Assembly: GCA_030248215.1 (NCBI GenBank)
Contig: JASANG010003242.1
Coordinates: 97,727-161,726, forward strand
DNA length: 64,000 bases
Origin: Enoplolaimus lenunculus
Lineage: Eukaryota; Nematoda; Enoplea; Enoplida; Thoracostomopsidae
Reading direction: 5' to 3'
The notes under the pieces are model-generated. The model was given only the letters and a program-made list of their open reading frames with translations, was not told the origin of the DNA and did no database searches. The stretch's first letter is position 1. The number at the start of each line of letters is the position of its first letter. The translations under genes were made by a program, and so were the position numbers. Below, one piece after another: positions 1-12,200 of the stretch.

Positions 1-110
1 TACGGTGTTTTATTATATGCTCCATTCGGGTTATAGTTGCAATCAGAATCGTACCTGGATCGTAATCGGAATTCTAGTCGGAATCGGAATTCAGGTTGCA
101 CCGTGTCCGC
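1..110 (-). repeat. End of a hAT-like CAGGGTGCAACCGGA-type MITE
   Basis: The first hundred bases are rich in CGGAAT motifs and close with the sequence AATTCAGGTTGCACCGTG, which matches the terminal signature (GGTTGCACCCTG) of better preserved copies at 27743-28657 and 37325-37689. Only one end is inside the window, so family size and target duplication cannot be seen here. Confidence 0.45.
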
Positions 111-260
111 TTTAGTCGGAAGCATATGCGTGGTAGTTTGAAAAGTAAGTTGCGCTAGGAATTTGAAGTATGTATGTAATGTTAAGTTTTTTCTTCAAAA
201 AAATTGCCATGTATTGTGAAGTATAAAATTCAAAAATTTAAACGTTAGGTTTTTAAGGAA

Positions 261-3200
261 ATGTCTACTAATAATGCAGCGTTCAGTGACTCAACAGTGG
301 GGGGCACATGGTGGATTTGGATTGAGGTAAGTTGCCGTTCAGTTTTCAAGCTATCGTTCACTTTGCTTTTCTTAAGCTCTGTTGACATTGTTATGTCTTG
401 AATGCTGCGTGCGTTTGTTCATTTCTTTTTAATGGTGGTACAAATATACCAGTAGCCAGGAGTGTATGAGTGTGATTGACTTGATATTCGGTTTAGCTCC
501 GCTATTTTCGTTTGCCAATGTATGTTAATTTTGTGTTTGTTGTTAACGAAAAACAACCTGATCAAACCGACACAAATTTGCAGTTTTTTAAGTTGAAATG
601 CTTAAACCGGTGCGCGAAAACAAAGTGGCTCGAATATATCACAATTTAAAAGCATGCAATTGATAATTTAATTTGAAGTAATTTAGATCCGGATCTGGTA
701 ATAAACTGCAACAAAGCTAACTTTATACTCTTACAGCTTACAACAATCTGCTTGAAAATACCAAAATAAATTAGCTTTATTCGGTTTTGGAAGCTGTCGT
801 CAAGGCAACGCAGTTAATGTTATTTATATATTTATTATTATTATTATTGTTATGTTTTTATTCGATTTGTTACAATAAACATGAGATACGTGCGAATAAT
901 CCTCCCATGCTGTTTTCGTATTCCCAAATAACAACCCAAAAAGCGTACATTTTTGACTCCTGCTTTTGACCACAATTTAGGTTTTATAGTTAGATTTGTA
1001 GATGTTTTTGTTTTAAACGAATGTATTTGACTGCTATCCTGCATCCAAAGCTAACAAATTTGCTTGTTTTGTATATGTGGGAGGTTTCAGCTATAAGCCT
1101 ACGAGGAAACAACAGTTAACACCAACCCCCTTGCAAGAACAAATTATAAATTTCAGGAATAGCAACTTCGACGGGATAGCCATCAATATTCTGGCTCCGG
1201 TTTTTTGGTGTCCGGTTGAATTCATTTACATGCATACACACATACATAAAGTTGTAATACTAGCTAAAGTATGCAGGAATAAGAACAGGAGTTGAACTGT
1301 TTTGCCGTAAAAGAAGCAGTAACCGGAATTTGAAATAAATTTCAACACAGAATTACATACTGTTTTACTTTTTATTAAACTCGTCAGAAACCTGCCTTAA
1401 AGGAGTTTTTTATGATTTTGTTTTCATCAATTAACGAAATTGAATGTGATGAACGATAATTTTGCACAACACCGTAAAAATCCCGATTCCTGCACGTTCT
1501 GCAACGCTGGAACAGGAACAAGAATCGAATTTAGCTAAAATTGTATGCATAAGTTTGTCAAAACTTAAACATTTTAAAGCAAGATTGCGGTGCGAATAGA
1601 TAGCATAATAAAGGATTTTACGAGCGTTTAACGACATTTGTAAACACAAAGCGGCAATGACTAATCTTTGTTCAGGCAAAAAAAATAGCACCGAAGTTGC
1701 GTTTTCAATCATTGTATAATGCAAATATTATTGTTTTGTGCTTTTATTTTTGGACAAAAATGATGATTTGTGATTTTTTTGTCACAAAATTATCGAGAAA
1801 TATATTTTTCAGTGCACAGCGAAAAAGCTTATTTTTGTAGAAGAAGTTTAGAAATTTTTATGCCAGTTACGGTGGTAGTTTGCGTCTTAAGGGGGTCGAG
1901 TATGGCACGATGACTGTAGTTTTGCTTGCGTTTGCGAATGACTAGAAATAGGACTATGATTATAATGTAGCTGTTTGCTTGGCAGCCTGTGTATATCTAA
2001 CTGTAAGCCTAAGTGTTGTTCACAATTAACTTTGTATTTACCGTGCTGGACGCCTGCATCGTTCGTTCTTTGTTTTGTGTTATTCTTGGTTAAAAAATAA
2101 CTATGATTCTTGTAAAGCAACGTCGTAATTTTTTCGAAACTTTAGTTGTTTCTGCTAAAAACTTGATACATTATACATATTAGGTATTTTATGTAAGCTG
2201 TATATAAATTATTCGCCAAGAATATACTTGCACGTAAGTACTAAGTAGTATTTGTATGTAGCGTAATCGTTTTAAAATGCCATCCGTTTCGGGTAAATGC
2301 CAGTTGGGGTGGAAAATAAAAAATACGCCCGAAGTATACGCAGATTTAACTATATAAGGCATGCTTCTGGGGTAATTTTATTCATGACCGCTTTGTTCAT
2401 TCAGGGCGGAGCAAGACATCTGTCTGATGATTTGTGTGAAAACATAAATGCAACATTCTAGTATATAGTAAATTACGATATATATATATATATATAAAAT
2501 ATGTAAACTACTAGTTTTATTGCTGTTGCAGAGAAGTTATCGTTCAAACTCAATTATTGATGATGGATTGATTGTGGTCGAAAAAGATGAAAACGTACGT
2601 GTTTCCTTCAGCAAATCCACTGATTCAAGTTTAGCCGCAGCGGCGTCTTCAACGGTAAGTTTTGTTTGTTTTCATTTTGGAAGGAATTTGTTGTATAATT
2701 TAAGCATAAAAGTTAGGATACATTTATTAGAGCAACGAAACGCCAGTCATACTAATTTATGCTTTTTGGCTATTCACAACCGCTTCCAGGTTCCGTTCTG
2801 TGGTGTCCGGCGCTGTGCACCATCTTATGCGAATTGTCGTACAGCGTCGGACGGTGCCTCAAATCAAATTATAAAATAGGGATGCGTCTATTAATCGGCA
2901 TTGCAAAAATTACCATTTCTTTTCTACGCTTACAAGTGCATTGAAATGCTGGTATTTCACTTTTACTGGCTTACTAGCTTATAGCAGTATGTCCGATTAT
3001 GAAACTGTGATGCTTCTTGCTTTTTTATTGTTGTTTGACTTAATGTCTTCCCGTTTAGGTTACGCAGTATGTGGAGTAATCCTAACGGTTCTTTTAGACG
3101 TCATAATATATTGGTATTGGCAACGGCAAAAAATAATATGGTATCGGTATATCCCTAATCATATGTAAATTTTTTACTTGAGTTTACTCTTGTACAACGG

Positions 3201-3380
3201 TGAATTGGAATACACAAATTTGTATAAATTTTGGGATTAAATAAATTGATTTTTTGGTTTTAGGACTCTGTTTCGGTGAGCGACGTTTCACGAGAACGAC
3301 GGCCGTCGCTTCCGACAAATTACGAAACTACAAAGCAAACACCCTTAGCCGCAGTGTCGAGCAATCAGAGCCACATCTAG
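261..3380 (+). CDS. Unidentified three-exon coding segment, C-terminal end of a gene
   Basis: Proposed exons are 261-326, 2532-2654 and 3264-3380 (TAG stop at 3378). All junctions are phase 0, with acceptors TTGCTGTTGCAG and TTTTGGTTTTAG and strong GTAAGT donors after 326 and 2654. The first piece reads from an ATG and ends GGTWWIWIE. The second begins RSYRSNSIIDDGLIVVEK and is Ser/Ala-rich at its end. The third contains SRERRPSLPTNYETTK and ends SNQSHI. As drawn it gives 101 residues, but exon 1 could be an internal exon of a larger gene starting left of the window, because TTTTTAAG just before the ATG could be an acceptor. The Trp-rich stretch followed by a Ser/Thr-rich basic tail looks like a membrane protein's last segment and cytoplasmic tail; this is inference. 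I do not recognise the family. Exons 2 and 3 are more secure than exon 1. Confidence 0.45.
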
Positions 3381-6300
3381 TCGAAGCTGGTCTAGTGAAA
3401 TATGTATATATTGGTTTGTGACATTTTTCCGTTGTGATTTTTGTATAGCTTTAGCTGATAATCCACGACATTATGAATATGGGTATAATGTGAAATGTAA
3501 TGTTAACATTTTGTATATAATATGACGGAATGTAATGTTAACAATTGTATATATGGCGTGTGTTTGTACGTATATATGTTAATTTTACGTGCTGCATATG
3601 CTTTCTTTTTAAGCTGCAGCTAGCTTCGAGCTAGATAGCGGCAATCGCATGACATTGTTTCAAGTGACGTCGTGTCTCTGTTATTTTCAACGATCAATAG
3701 CATCTGTGACTAAAGCAGTTGATTTGATTGGTTAGCGATTTTTCAAACTGGAAGTGGCAATTTTTAGTGATTTTTGCTAACGTGTAATCCTAGCTAAACT
3801 GTTACAGTAGGTAGTAAATATGTTAAACTGACGTTTTGAGTAATACGGAGAATCCGACCAAAGTATTTCAAGTTAAATTGAGGAAAAAGTGGTTTAATTT
3901 GGTTGCTTGTCTTGTCTCCTTTACGGTGGTGCTATACTGCTTTGAAAATTTTAATGTCATCTGGCGCTGTTTGTCGCCGTGCGGTATTGTACGCTAAGCT
4001 ACCCACGACAGATGTGGTGCCACCCTAGAAAATGATAGGAATTTTTTCTGTTTTTACCTATTAGCTTTACTCCATACTCGGTATGGTCTCAATATACTTA
4101 ATTTGTCATTTTTACGGTGTATTTTGTTGCCCGGTGGTTTAAATGATTTTATAATGTTTACATAAACGTCATTGTACTAAGTTTAACTTTAAAGACTGAC
4201 AATTTTAAGCCAAAGTGCGTAACCGTAAGAGTGTTTTAAACAGCAGCTATTTTTAAGTGTGTCGGTTTCTCATGTGCATTTATTTTGTTTTTGACGCGCA
4301 TTTAAAAACATATTTCCATTAAGAAAAAAGACGTTTAAACAAAGATGTCACTTTCTTGCGCTAGTCAAACTGGACGCTCAATAACATGTTTTTACGTTTG
4401 AGTCTCAAAACGGTTACTTTAAATCAATTAATTATTATACCTTGCGATATGAAATCTAGTGTACCTATCAGTTCATTCTGGAATTTTATCTGCATACCTG
4501 ATTGCTGTTGCTGCTACTTTTTATTTTTAACCTTAATGTTATCTGTGATATGGCCGGTGTATGTTTTGTGATTGCTGTGTTGTATCTTTGTTAATATATT
4601 TGAAGCAGTTGTATCAAAGAATATTGTTTTAGCTTTAAAATTATATATATTTGAAAAAATACTTGAAACAGAAAGTTAAAGATACATGCCACTAGTTTTT
4701 ATATTATGTTGGTTTATTTTAAGTGATTGACAAGGTTGATATGCTATAATTATAATAATGAAGTCTATTTTGATTTTACCGTCATTTTTAGTAAAATACT
4801 TAATTTCCACCGAACAAAACTTAATTCGAAATTTTTGATTCCGGTAAAAATCCACCAGACCTGGAAGGTGTAAAATATATGTGATTCTGATTAATGTCTT
4901 AGCCCACTGTATTCAAATGCTTGGCTATTTTTCATTTTGTTATTATGTTAACTGTTATAACAACAGCATTTGTATTGAAATAGAACCGGATATCCGATTC
5001 ATGTTATCGGGTAATATTTATGCTCATAGTGGTAGATCACTTTTAAATCATTCAGTGTGCAATAATGCTGCAGCGGTTCGATTTGAAATAAATATGACAA
5101 AATTCATGCAAAACCTTAAAAACGGGGGTACATTTGTTTTTTCTTTAGACAATTTAAAAAGCTCAGTAATTATATTCGTGCCTCAATTGTATTAGCAGAA
5201 GAATAAATAATGACCTTGAACTTATACACCAATATTCTATACTTCCGTCCTTGTTATTATGATCACGAACCGTTTCCGTTATTTTTACTGTAAGTTTACA
5301 TCAGAAATATATGCTTTGTTCAGAACATATTTTTTGCTGTTTTTGTTGGCGTATACATAAAGAAATTAATCATAGAGCTAATGATAAGAGTTGTGATGCT
5401 ATACTTTTTCATAAAACGTCTGCTGCGCCGTCCGTGGATCGTTAAAATGTGTCATGGTCAGTAATTTGTTTATATATCTGATATATGATAAAAATGTGGC
5501 CTTTTAATATTAGAGCGGATAAAGTAGTTGTTGTGTTGCATAGCAACTAATGAGGGTGTCCCAAATTTTATCTTGGGGCGCAGCAAATCGATGGTGGGTT
5601 AAGATAATTTACTTAGACTTAATTTTAGATCACTGCAGAGACACTTGTTCAGCGATGGGTTGGCAATACATTCTGGCTAGTGATGGGCATCGGATATTTT
5701 TATATCTGGCATTTCTTGCCGGATTTTTGGATATTTGAAACTCGATGTTGCTTTTTTTGGATTACCGAACATCAATTTTCGTTTCATAAATAGTGCTTGT
5801 TTTAACTGTTTGCTGTAAAGGAAGTTCCCTGATCGACAATGTGATTGTTATAAGCGTAACACCAGCTCTAAAATCGTTTTATATATTCTGCAACTGCTTC
5901 AATAGTTCTGGCCTGTGTAAGTATTCGGTTTAGAAGATTGCAACTTTACTATTAAATACTTGCGTTTGCGTTGGCCATTTTTTACATAAAAATTTTCTGA
6001 GGGGGAAATTTTAGGTAGATACCATGGTGCAACCGAAGTTATAAAATACCGGACCAGAAAGTTAAAAAATTCCGGAACTGGAAAATAAAAAATGCTTGTT
6101 CATACTGAAAAATTCGTTTTTAACGCTATTTCATCGCTTTTAATGCAGTAAACACACAATTTAATGCCAAAATCCTGAAACAAATGCAGCAGATGGAAAC
6201 ATCTGATAAACTATGGGTCATCCAATGCGCGGGCTAAAGTAAAAATTTGTCCAACCACCTGGTAGGGAATTGTGCACATATCAAATTTGAATTTCATGCG

Positions 6301-6659
6301 TTACGTAGACACTAATAATTGTCCCGAGTTGGAAACATATGATATAGATTATGGCACAAATTGAAAATTTTGGCAACGCTCAGACAATTTTGATAAATAA
6401 GTTAGACTATTCCATTTTTTCTTAAATTACAGGCGAATAGTCAAGCCGCCTTCACCCGCAAAACAAGCAATCAGTATATTTTAATGCAGGTTTCCAATAA
6501 GGCACACTTGTGTTATTTTTACAGATTCACATTCGGATGTTTTTTATTTAAACAATTATATAATTATTCTCAATTATAAATATTAAAAAATCATACAATT
6601 AAGTGGAAAATGTTATACTTTTCAAAGCATGTTAAACATTTAGAATATAAATTCAATTA
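3381..6659. other. Non-coding stretch between convergent genes
   Basis: No convincing exon was found on either strand between the unknown + strand gene and the SOBP gene. It holds a short (TA)-rich tail, a fragment near 4760-4875 that matches the interior of the hAT-like MITEs (compare 28431-28600), and a diverged GGTGCAACCG-start copy around 6024-6130. The small open frames here (for example 4386-4571, 4881-5195, 5550-5738) lack splice signals and family resemblance. Part of the interval is presumably 3' untranslated sequence. Confidence 0.5.
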
Positions 6660-6876
6660 CAGGGTGTTAAACGGATAGTAAAAATAACGGTAATAGAAGT
6701 GCAGCTCAAAATCTCCACAAGACGTGAGAGTCCCTCAGGCTCGCGCGTAAAGCAAGCTCTTGTATCTGCGTGGTGATGGCAAACCCCTGCTTCTCGTAAG
6801 GCTGCGACTCGATTCCTGGCCAGAATTTAGTTTTTATAGGAAATAGTGAATATTTATGTGAGAACGGATTCAATAT
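6660..6876 (+). repeat. Fragment of CAGGGTG MITE fused to the right half of a TTAA/tRNA-core element
   Basis: It starts CAGGGTGTTAAACGGATAG, like the complete element at 50829-51231, then after about 40 bp switches into the interior of the TTAA-flanked family (AATCTCCACAAGACGTGAGAG, with a diverged tRNA-like block) and closes ATTTATGTGAGAACGGATTCAA, the right end of that family. It lies just downstream of the SOBP stop codon, so it is probably in the 3' untranslated region. Confidence 0.55.
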
Positions 6877-6895
6877 TATGTGCTTTCGTGAAACA

Positions 6896-7691
6896 TTAGT
6901 CAATTTCAATTTCTTCTTCACGTTGTACTAAATTTGTTGTGGTCACCTTCGTACCAACGCTATTAACAGAATCTTCTGATTGGAAACACTCGGCATTTTG
7001 GCAGCATCCTGTTCGGCTTTGACTGGTCATTAAATTTGCAATTGTAAATCGTTTCGATGTACGCGAAGAAGTTTCTGTGTCTTGCGTTTGAAATTTATTT
7101 TTCTCCGTTTTCAAATTTTGGTGAGGCTGTCTTGCACAGTTGAGTTCTGGATTTTTTTCTGAAATATTCAAATATTAAAAATTGATATACTCATTAGACG
7201 CATATTATGGGTTGTTGCTTACTTTTCTACCAAATGAATCAACAAAATTTCAAACTTTATATATCATTATTTGCAAATAGCACTGTCTTATGTGATTATT
7301 TCCAGCCATCAAACTGTTTGTCTCTGTTTAATTAAAAGGCCAATGTCTGCTGGCAGAGAGGGAGACTGGATGACTAAGACACTGGTAGGCATAGGTTTAA
7401 TCTTAAGTTTAGGATTATGTACAGGCTTACGCTTACGCTTCGGTTTAGGTTTAGGCGCAGGCTTAAACTTTGTGGCTGACCTTATACACAGCGGGGGGCG
7501 CAACTAAGTTAATTCTCCGGTTTGGTCATTGATCGCTCTTAATGGAACAGTTTTGGTTTTTACCTACGCGTTGTCTGAGATATGGTCACGAATTATTTCT
7601 GAACCCAATTTCTATTTGCCAGCGCTGTGTGTTATTTCAAAAAACGACACAAATACATATCATATACATATATAATATATATAATATACGT

Positions 7692-7722
<31 letters not shown>

Positions 7723-8604
7723 ACCGCACTAGACGTATATATACACTTACCCTTCACTGAAGAGTCGCACACAGCTTCTGCGCATGCTTTTAAGCAACAC
7801 TTCAACGGAATTGGTACCGGAATGGGAACCGGAATCGGAACAGGGATCGGAAACGGATACGGTTGAAGTATTGTTGATGGAGGTAGTAGTGATTTGAACG
7901 GACTTTCAAATTTTGAATCTTGGTATGTTGAATCAATTGAGCCTGTCTTTTTCTGCTCTATAGTTTCTCTATGATTATCGTTTGGTCGTGATTTGCTGTT
8001 ATCAATACTGCAATCGGGATTACTTTTTGCGAACACCTGCTGCTGTTGCGAGCGACTGCTAGCAAGTTCGGCCATTTTGACGTCAATATATGGCGTTCGC
8101 TGCTGGGAACCAGATCTTGCAACCGTCTCAAAATCTGATTGGCTAAACAGAGGAATTCCGGTGGAAGTACCGGCTGGGATCGACGGAAATTGTGAGGGAC
8201 GAGGAAGCCATTCCTGACCTAATGATGCAATCTGGTTGGTGTTTCTCAACGGATCAAAAGATTGAAGAAAACAATTGCCAGACGTTTGCCGATTTCGAAA
8301 CGGAAACGAATATCGTACCGGTGGAGACATGAGATGTGGAAATGGTAAAGGCAATCGTGTTAGGACATTTTCATGGTACGAAGACATGGGCAAGAGTGTG
8401 GGGTACTCGCTTTGGGGGTTGTTAGACGAATGAACAAACGCGCTGGACAACTGTGGAATAGGTTTTAAGTTGAGCAACAACTGTGAGGCTTGCATTTTGG
8501 CCAGATGCTCAATTTCATCAGTTGTATCGTTTGAGTCGCTGTCGAGTCTTGCTTGCAAATCTATGAGCGATTTCGGTAGACCAGAAGCTAATTTATCAAA
8601 TTCA

Positions 8605-8655
<51 letters not shown>

Positions 8656-9211
8656 GCCGGTACCGGTGGTGGCGATAAAAGTTGCAATACGTGATTATTC
8701 AGCGTAAATCTAGCAGATGACAACATTGGTTGGCGAATAGGAGATTTCGCTCCAGTCTGGTGCTGCCCCGGTGAATTCGACGATAACGTGCGATCTGTCG
8801 AGTTGCCAAGACAAGCGTTAACATTGTCTTGTAGTGAAAATGCAGCAGCCATTGCTGCAGGTGCAGCGACTGTGGCTGATGAATCACTATCGTAATTCAG
8901 CGCAATATCTGGGATTCCTGATTTCATAGGTTTCGCCGTCGCCATTTGCTCGTTGCTCATCTGGGAATCGTTGGGTTGTATTTCTTGTGGTTGTGGTTGT
9001 TGTTGTTGTTGTTGTAATTGCCGTCGTTCACTTAAATCTCGAACAAGCCGCAAATTTTGCCAATATTTTTTGTTCAACGCATAGTACGGATGTGGTCTTG
9101 GTGCTTGATTTCGGCGATGATGACGATATTTTCCATTCGAATTGGTTGCGTTTGATAATGCGCTGCAGTTTGTTGTCATACAGAGATTGTTATTATTATT
9201 ATTATTATTTA

Positions 9212-9274
<63 letters not shown>

Positions 9275-12200
9275 TGTTATTGTTGTTGAGGTTGAGGTTG
9301 TTGCTGTTGTCGTTCAAGAACAATTCCACACTATCCGGCGAAGTTCCTCCGTTACAGTGGCGAGTTTCAGTGTTGCATTGTAGTTGGTAACTTAAAAATC
9401 GTTGCAGTTGCTCAGTCGATAATTGATTTGTTGCCGGATCATTGATGAAAACGTTCTTTTTGCATTCTTTCCAGATCGCGTGCTCTGTGTTCTGTTGGCA
9501 CTGAGTTGATTTCATTGTTGCAGTGTCGCTTACATCTTCGAAACAGTGTTTGATGTTACCGTCGTTGCCTTTGATGTTATCGTCGTTGTCAATACTTGGA
9601 TGTTCTGCTCGACATTTTAGATTTTTTCTAGAGTTATGATTTTCTTTTGCGCCGTTAGAGGCATGGTTGTTTTTATTGTTATTATTATTATTATTATTAT
9701 TATTGTTATTGTTATTATTATTAGTATTATTACTATTATTCTCATTACTATTTTTACTATTATTTTTGCTGCTGTTGTTATTGTTGGTGTTGTTGCACAT
9801 GTTGTCGCGCATCACCATGCTCATGTCTTTCTTGCATTCAGGACTTGTCGCAGCATCTAAATGTTGCGCAGTAAAATTGTCGCTTCGCATCTTTGCAGTG
9901 AAATCCGTGTCGTCAACGAAACTTGAAATTGTAGTTGAACGCAACTCAATCGGTTTCAACCGAACACTCGCAACGGTTGTGATTGGCGATTGCGTTCGTT
10001 TCCAATTTGTGTCGTTTTTGTGTCGTTTGTTGCTACGGCACGAATTGTTCGAAACCGGTGAATGATTCTGAAATTGTCGTCCAGAATTGATGCTATTTTG
10101 ATTTTTTGACGATTTTCGCTTACAGCTTGGAACCGAACACGAAATTGACGACAGTGCCGCTTTGGTGTTGCGAACGGATCGCGGCGATTTTGTCGTACAG
10201 CCAGGCGACGAAATGGTTGACAATTTGCGGTCGTTCACGCTTCCACTGCAATAGCCGTTCCATAGGTCTGGCGTTATTAGTCTGAATTGGAAACAATGCA
10301 TTCACAGTGTTGCACAATAGTATATTAGAAATTTTATAGAGAACTTTGAAATTCTCGAAACATGGTATTAAAAATGAAATGTTTGCCTAAACAAGGCCGT
10401 GAATATTTGGTTGCCCGCCTGCCAAACAGAATAAGGCCCGTTTTTGAATCCAGTACAGTTTTTTAAATTTAACTTTGTTTTCAACGCTGGAGCCATTTTT
10501 AGGCCGCCCAACACAACGAGTTGTTTGGGAGACGCTGCCCAACGAACAGGTTGTTTGGTAGACGCTAAAGCGTCGTTCTGTAACTGAAATTTAAAATTCA
10601 AATTTATTTTTAAAATTAAAAATCATTAAAATCAATTTCACTTGTCGTCTGGAGTACAGCGTTGGACGGTCACCGGACAACGTTGGAACGAATTAAAATT
10701 GTCAAAAAGTATACCGCCGCCATAATTGCACGATCATTTAGAACAATTGAAAATGGAGTAAAAAATTATGCTGAAAAGTGACCATACGAAGAAAAATACA
10801 CAGGGTTTAATAGCTGATTTGAGTGACGTCTTTACAGCTGCCCGGACCTCGTCTGAAAACTAAACTGTCAGCCCCTTACAATAAAACTGGCGTCATTTTG
10901 AACCATATTGAGCGTTTTTAACCTCGTTCACATATATACACTAAATGGACATCCTTTTAAATATTAATTTCCAGAGCGAAGCGAACGACATGCAAGACGC
11001 TGTTTTTTGTATTTAAACTCTTCAAAAGCTTAACTTTTCGATCCAGTCGAGGTTTTAAAGTTGACTTCGTTGTCGAATGTCGAAGTTGTATAATATTCTT
11101 TTCCCCGTAATACTGTTTTCCGCTATAGGGTGTAATATTTTTCTCCGCCCTAATATTGTTTACTGTTCATATTTTGTTTTCCTACTATTCTTACCACCGT
11201 AATATTTGTTCACGTCTAAATATTCTATCCATCAATTGAATACTAGCCTGGCCGGTTTATGACAACTGAGTGATTAACAAATGCATTGGTCAGCACCCAT
11301 TCTGTTCCATTAATGAAATTTCAGGTTGGTCCTACGTCCTATTACTACAGCGCTTCACTCTTGAACACTGGAAACCGACTTGAGGACAACTTTGATTGAT
11401 ACCCTGCAGGAGCCAAGTTATATGATATTTTTAAGGCGAAAATTTGGATAAAATATTTTAAGCAACCTACCATACATTACCAAAAACAGCAGAAATATGG
11501 CAAAAGAATATTAATGTGATAAAATATTATACTTTTTTATAACATGGGCGGGCGCCAATCTGTTCTCAAAAGTTGGGGGGGGGGGTCAGTTATATACTTA
11601 AGACATGTTCACACATTCCCAGAAGCGATGATTGATCACGCCATAATTTGTTAAAGCGAACAATACAAAGCTATCAGACATATAAAGCTTATAAGTGAAA
11701 AGTAAAATATGCGAAAACAGTGACACATTTTGCTAAATTTTAACTTCACCTTGACAGAAATTTATCATGTATTCTGTTTAGTATTAATCTAATTATCAGT
11801 TAGTTTTTGTGATTATTTAACTTTATTGCCCATTTGAGACCACCTTGAAAGCTTCTTTGTCCGTTTTGCCGAAAATATTTACACGAATTTGAGATGCTGA
11901 TACAAGTTCGGTAGCCGTATCAAACAAATCTGGCTGAATAAGAGCGTCTTAATGAAAGTGACAAAGCGCAATGTGATTTAGTCTTTCTTGACCCATAGTA
12001 GATCTAAGCCACGATTTTGAGCCTGTCAGACGTTTTGGGTACTAATATGTCCGTCAAGTTTTTTTTGTCCTTTAAAAGACGTGGAAGTCAAAAACGCCTA
12101 CCAAGTTTTCTACTCAAACACTGGGGGGTTAGTGACTCAGGGATTTGGCGCTTATACATGAAAAGAGTTTAACTCCTGATAAAAATTAAGACAGCTTAAT

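Noticed and set aside
8987-10065. Long + strand open frames rich in Leu, Val, Ile and Tyr opposite the SOBP exon
   Set aside because: They are the antisense reading of the triplet repeats (TTA, GTT) in the minus-strand coding exon; the minus frame has phase-matched splicing and family motifs.
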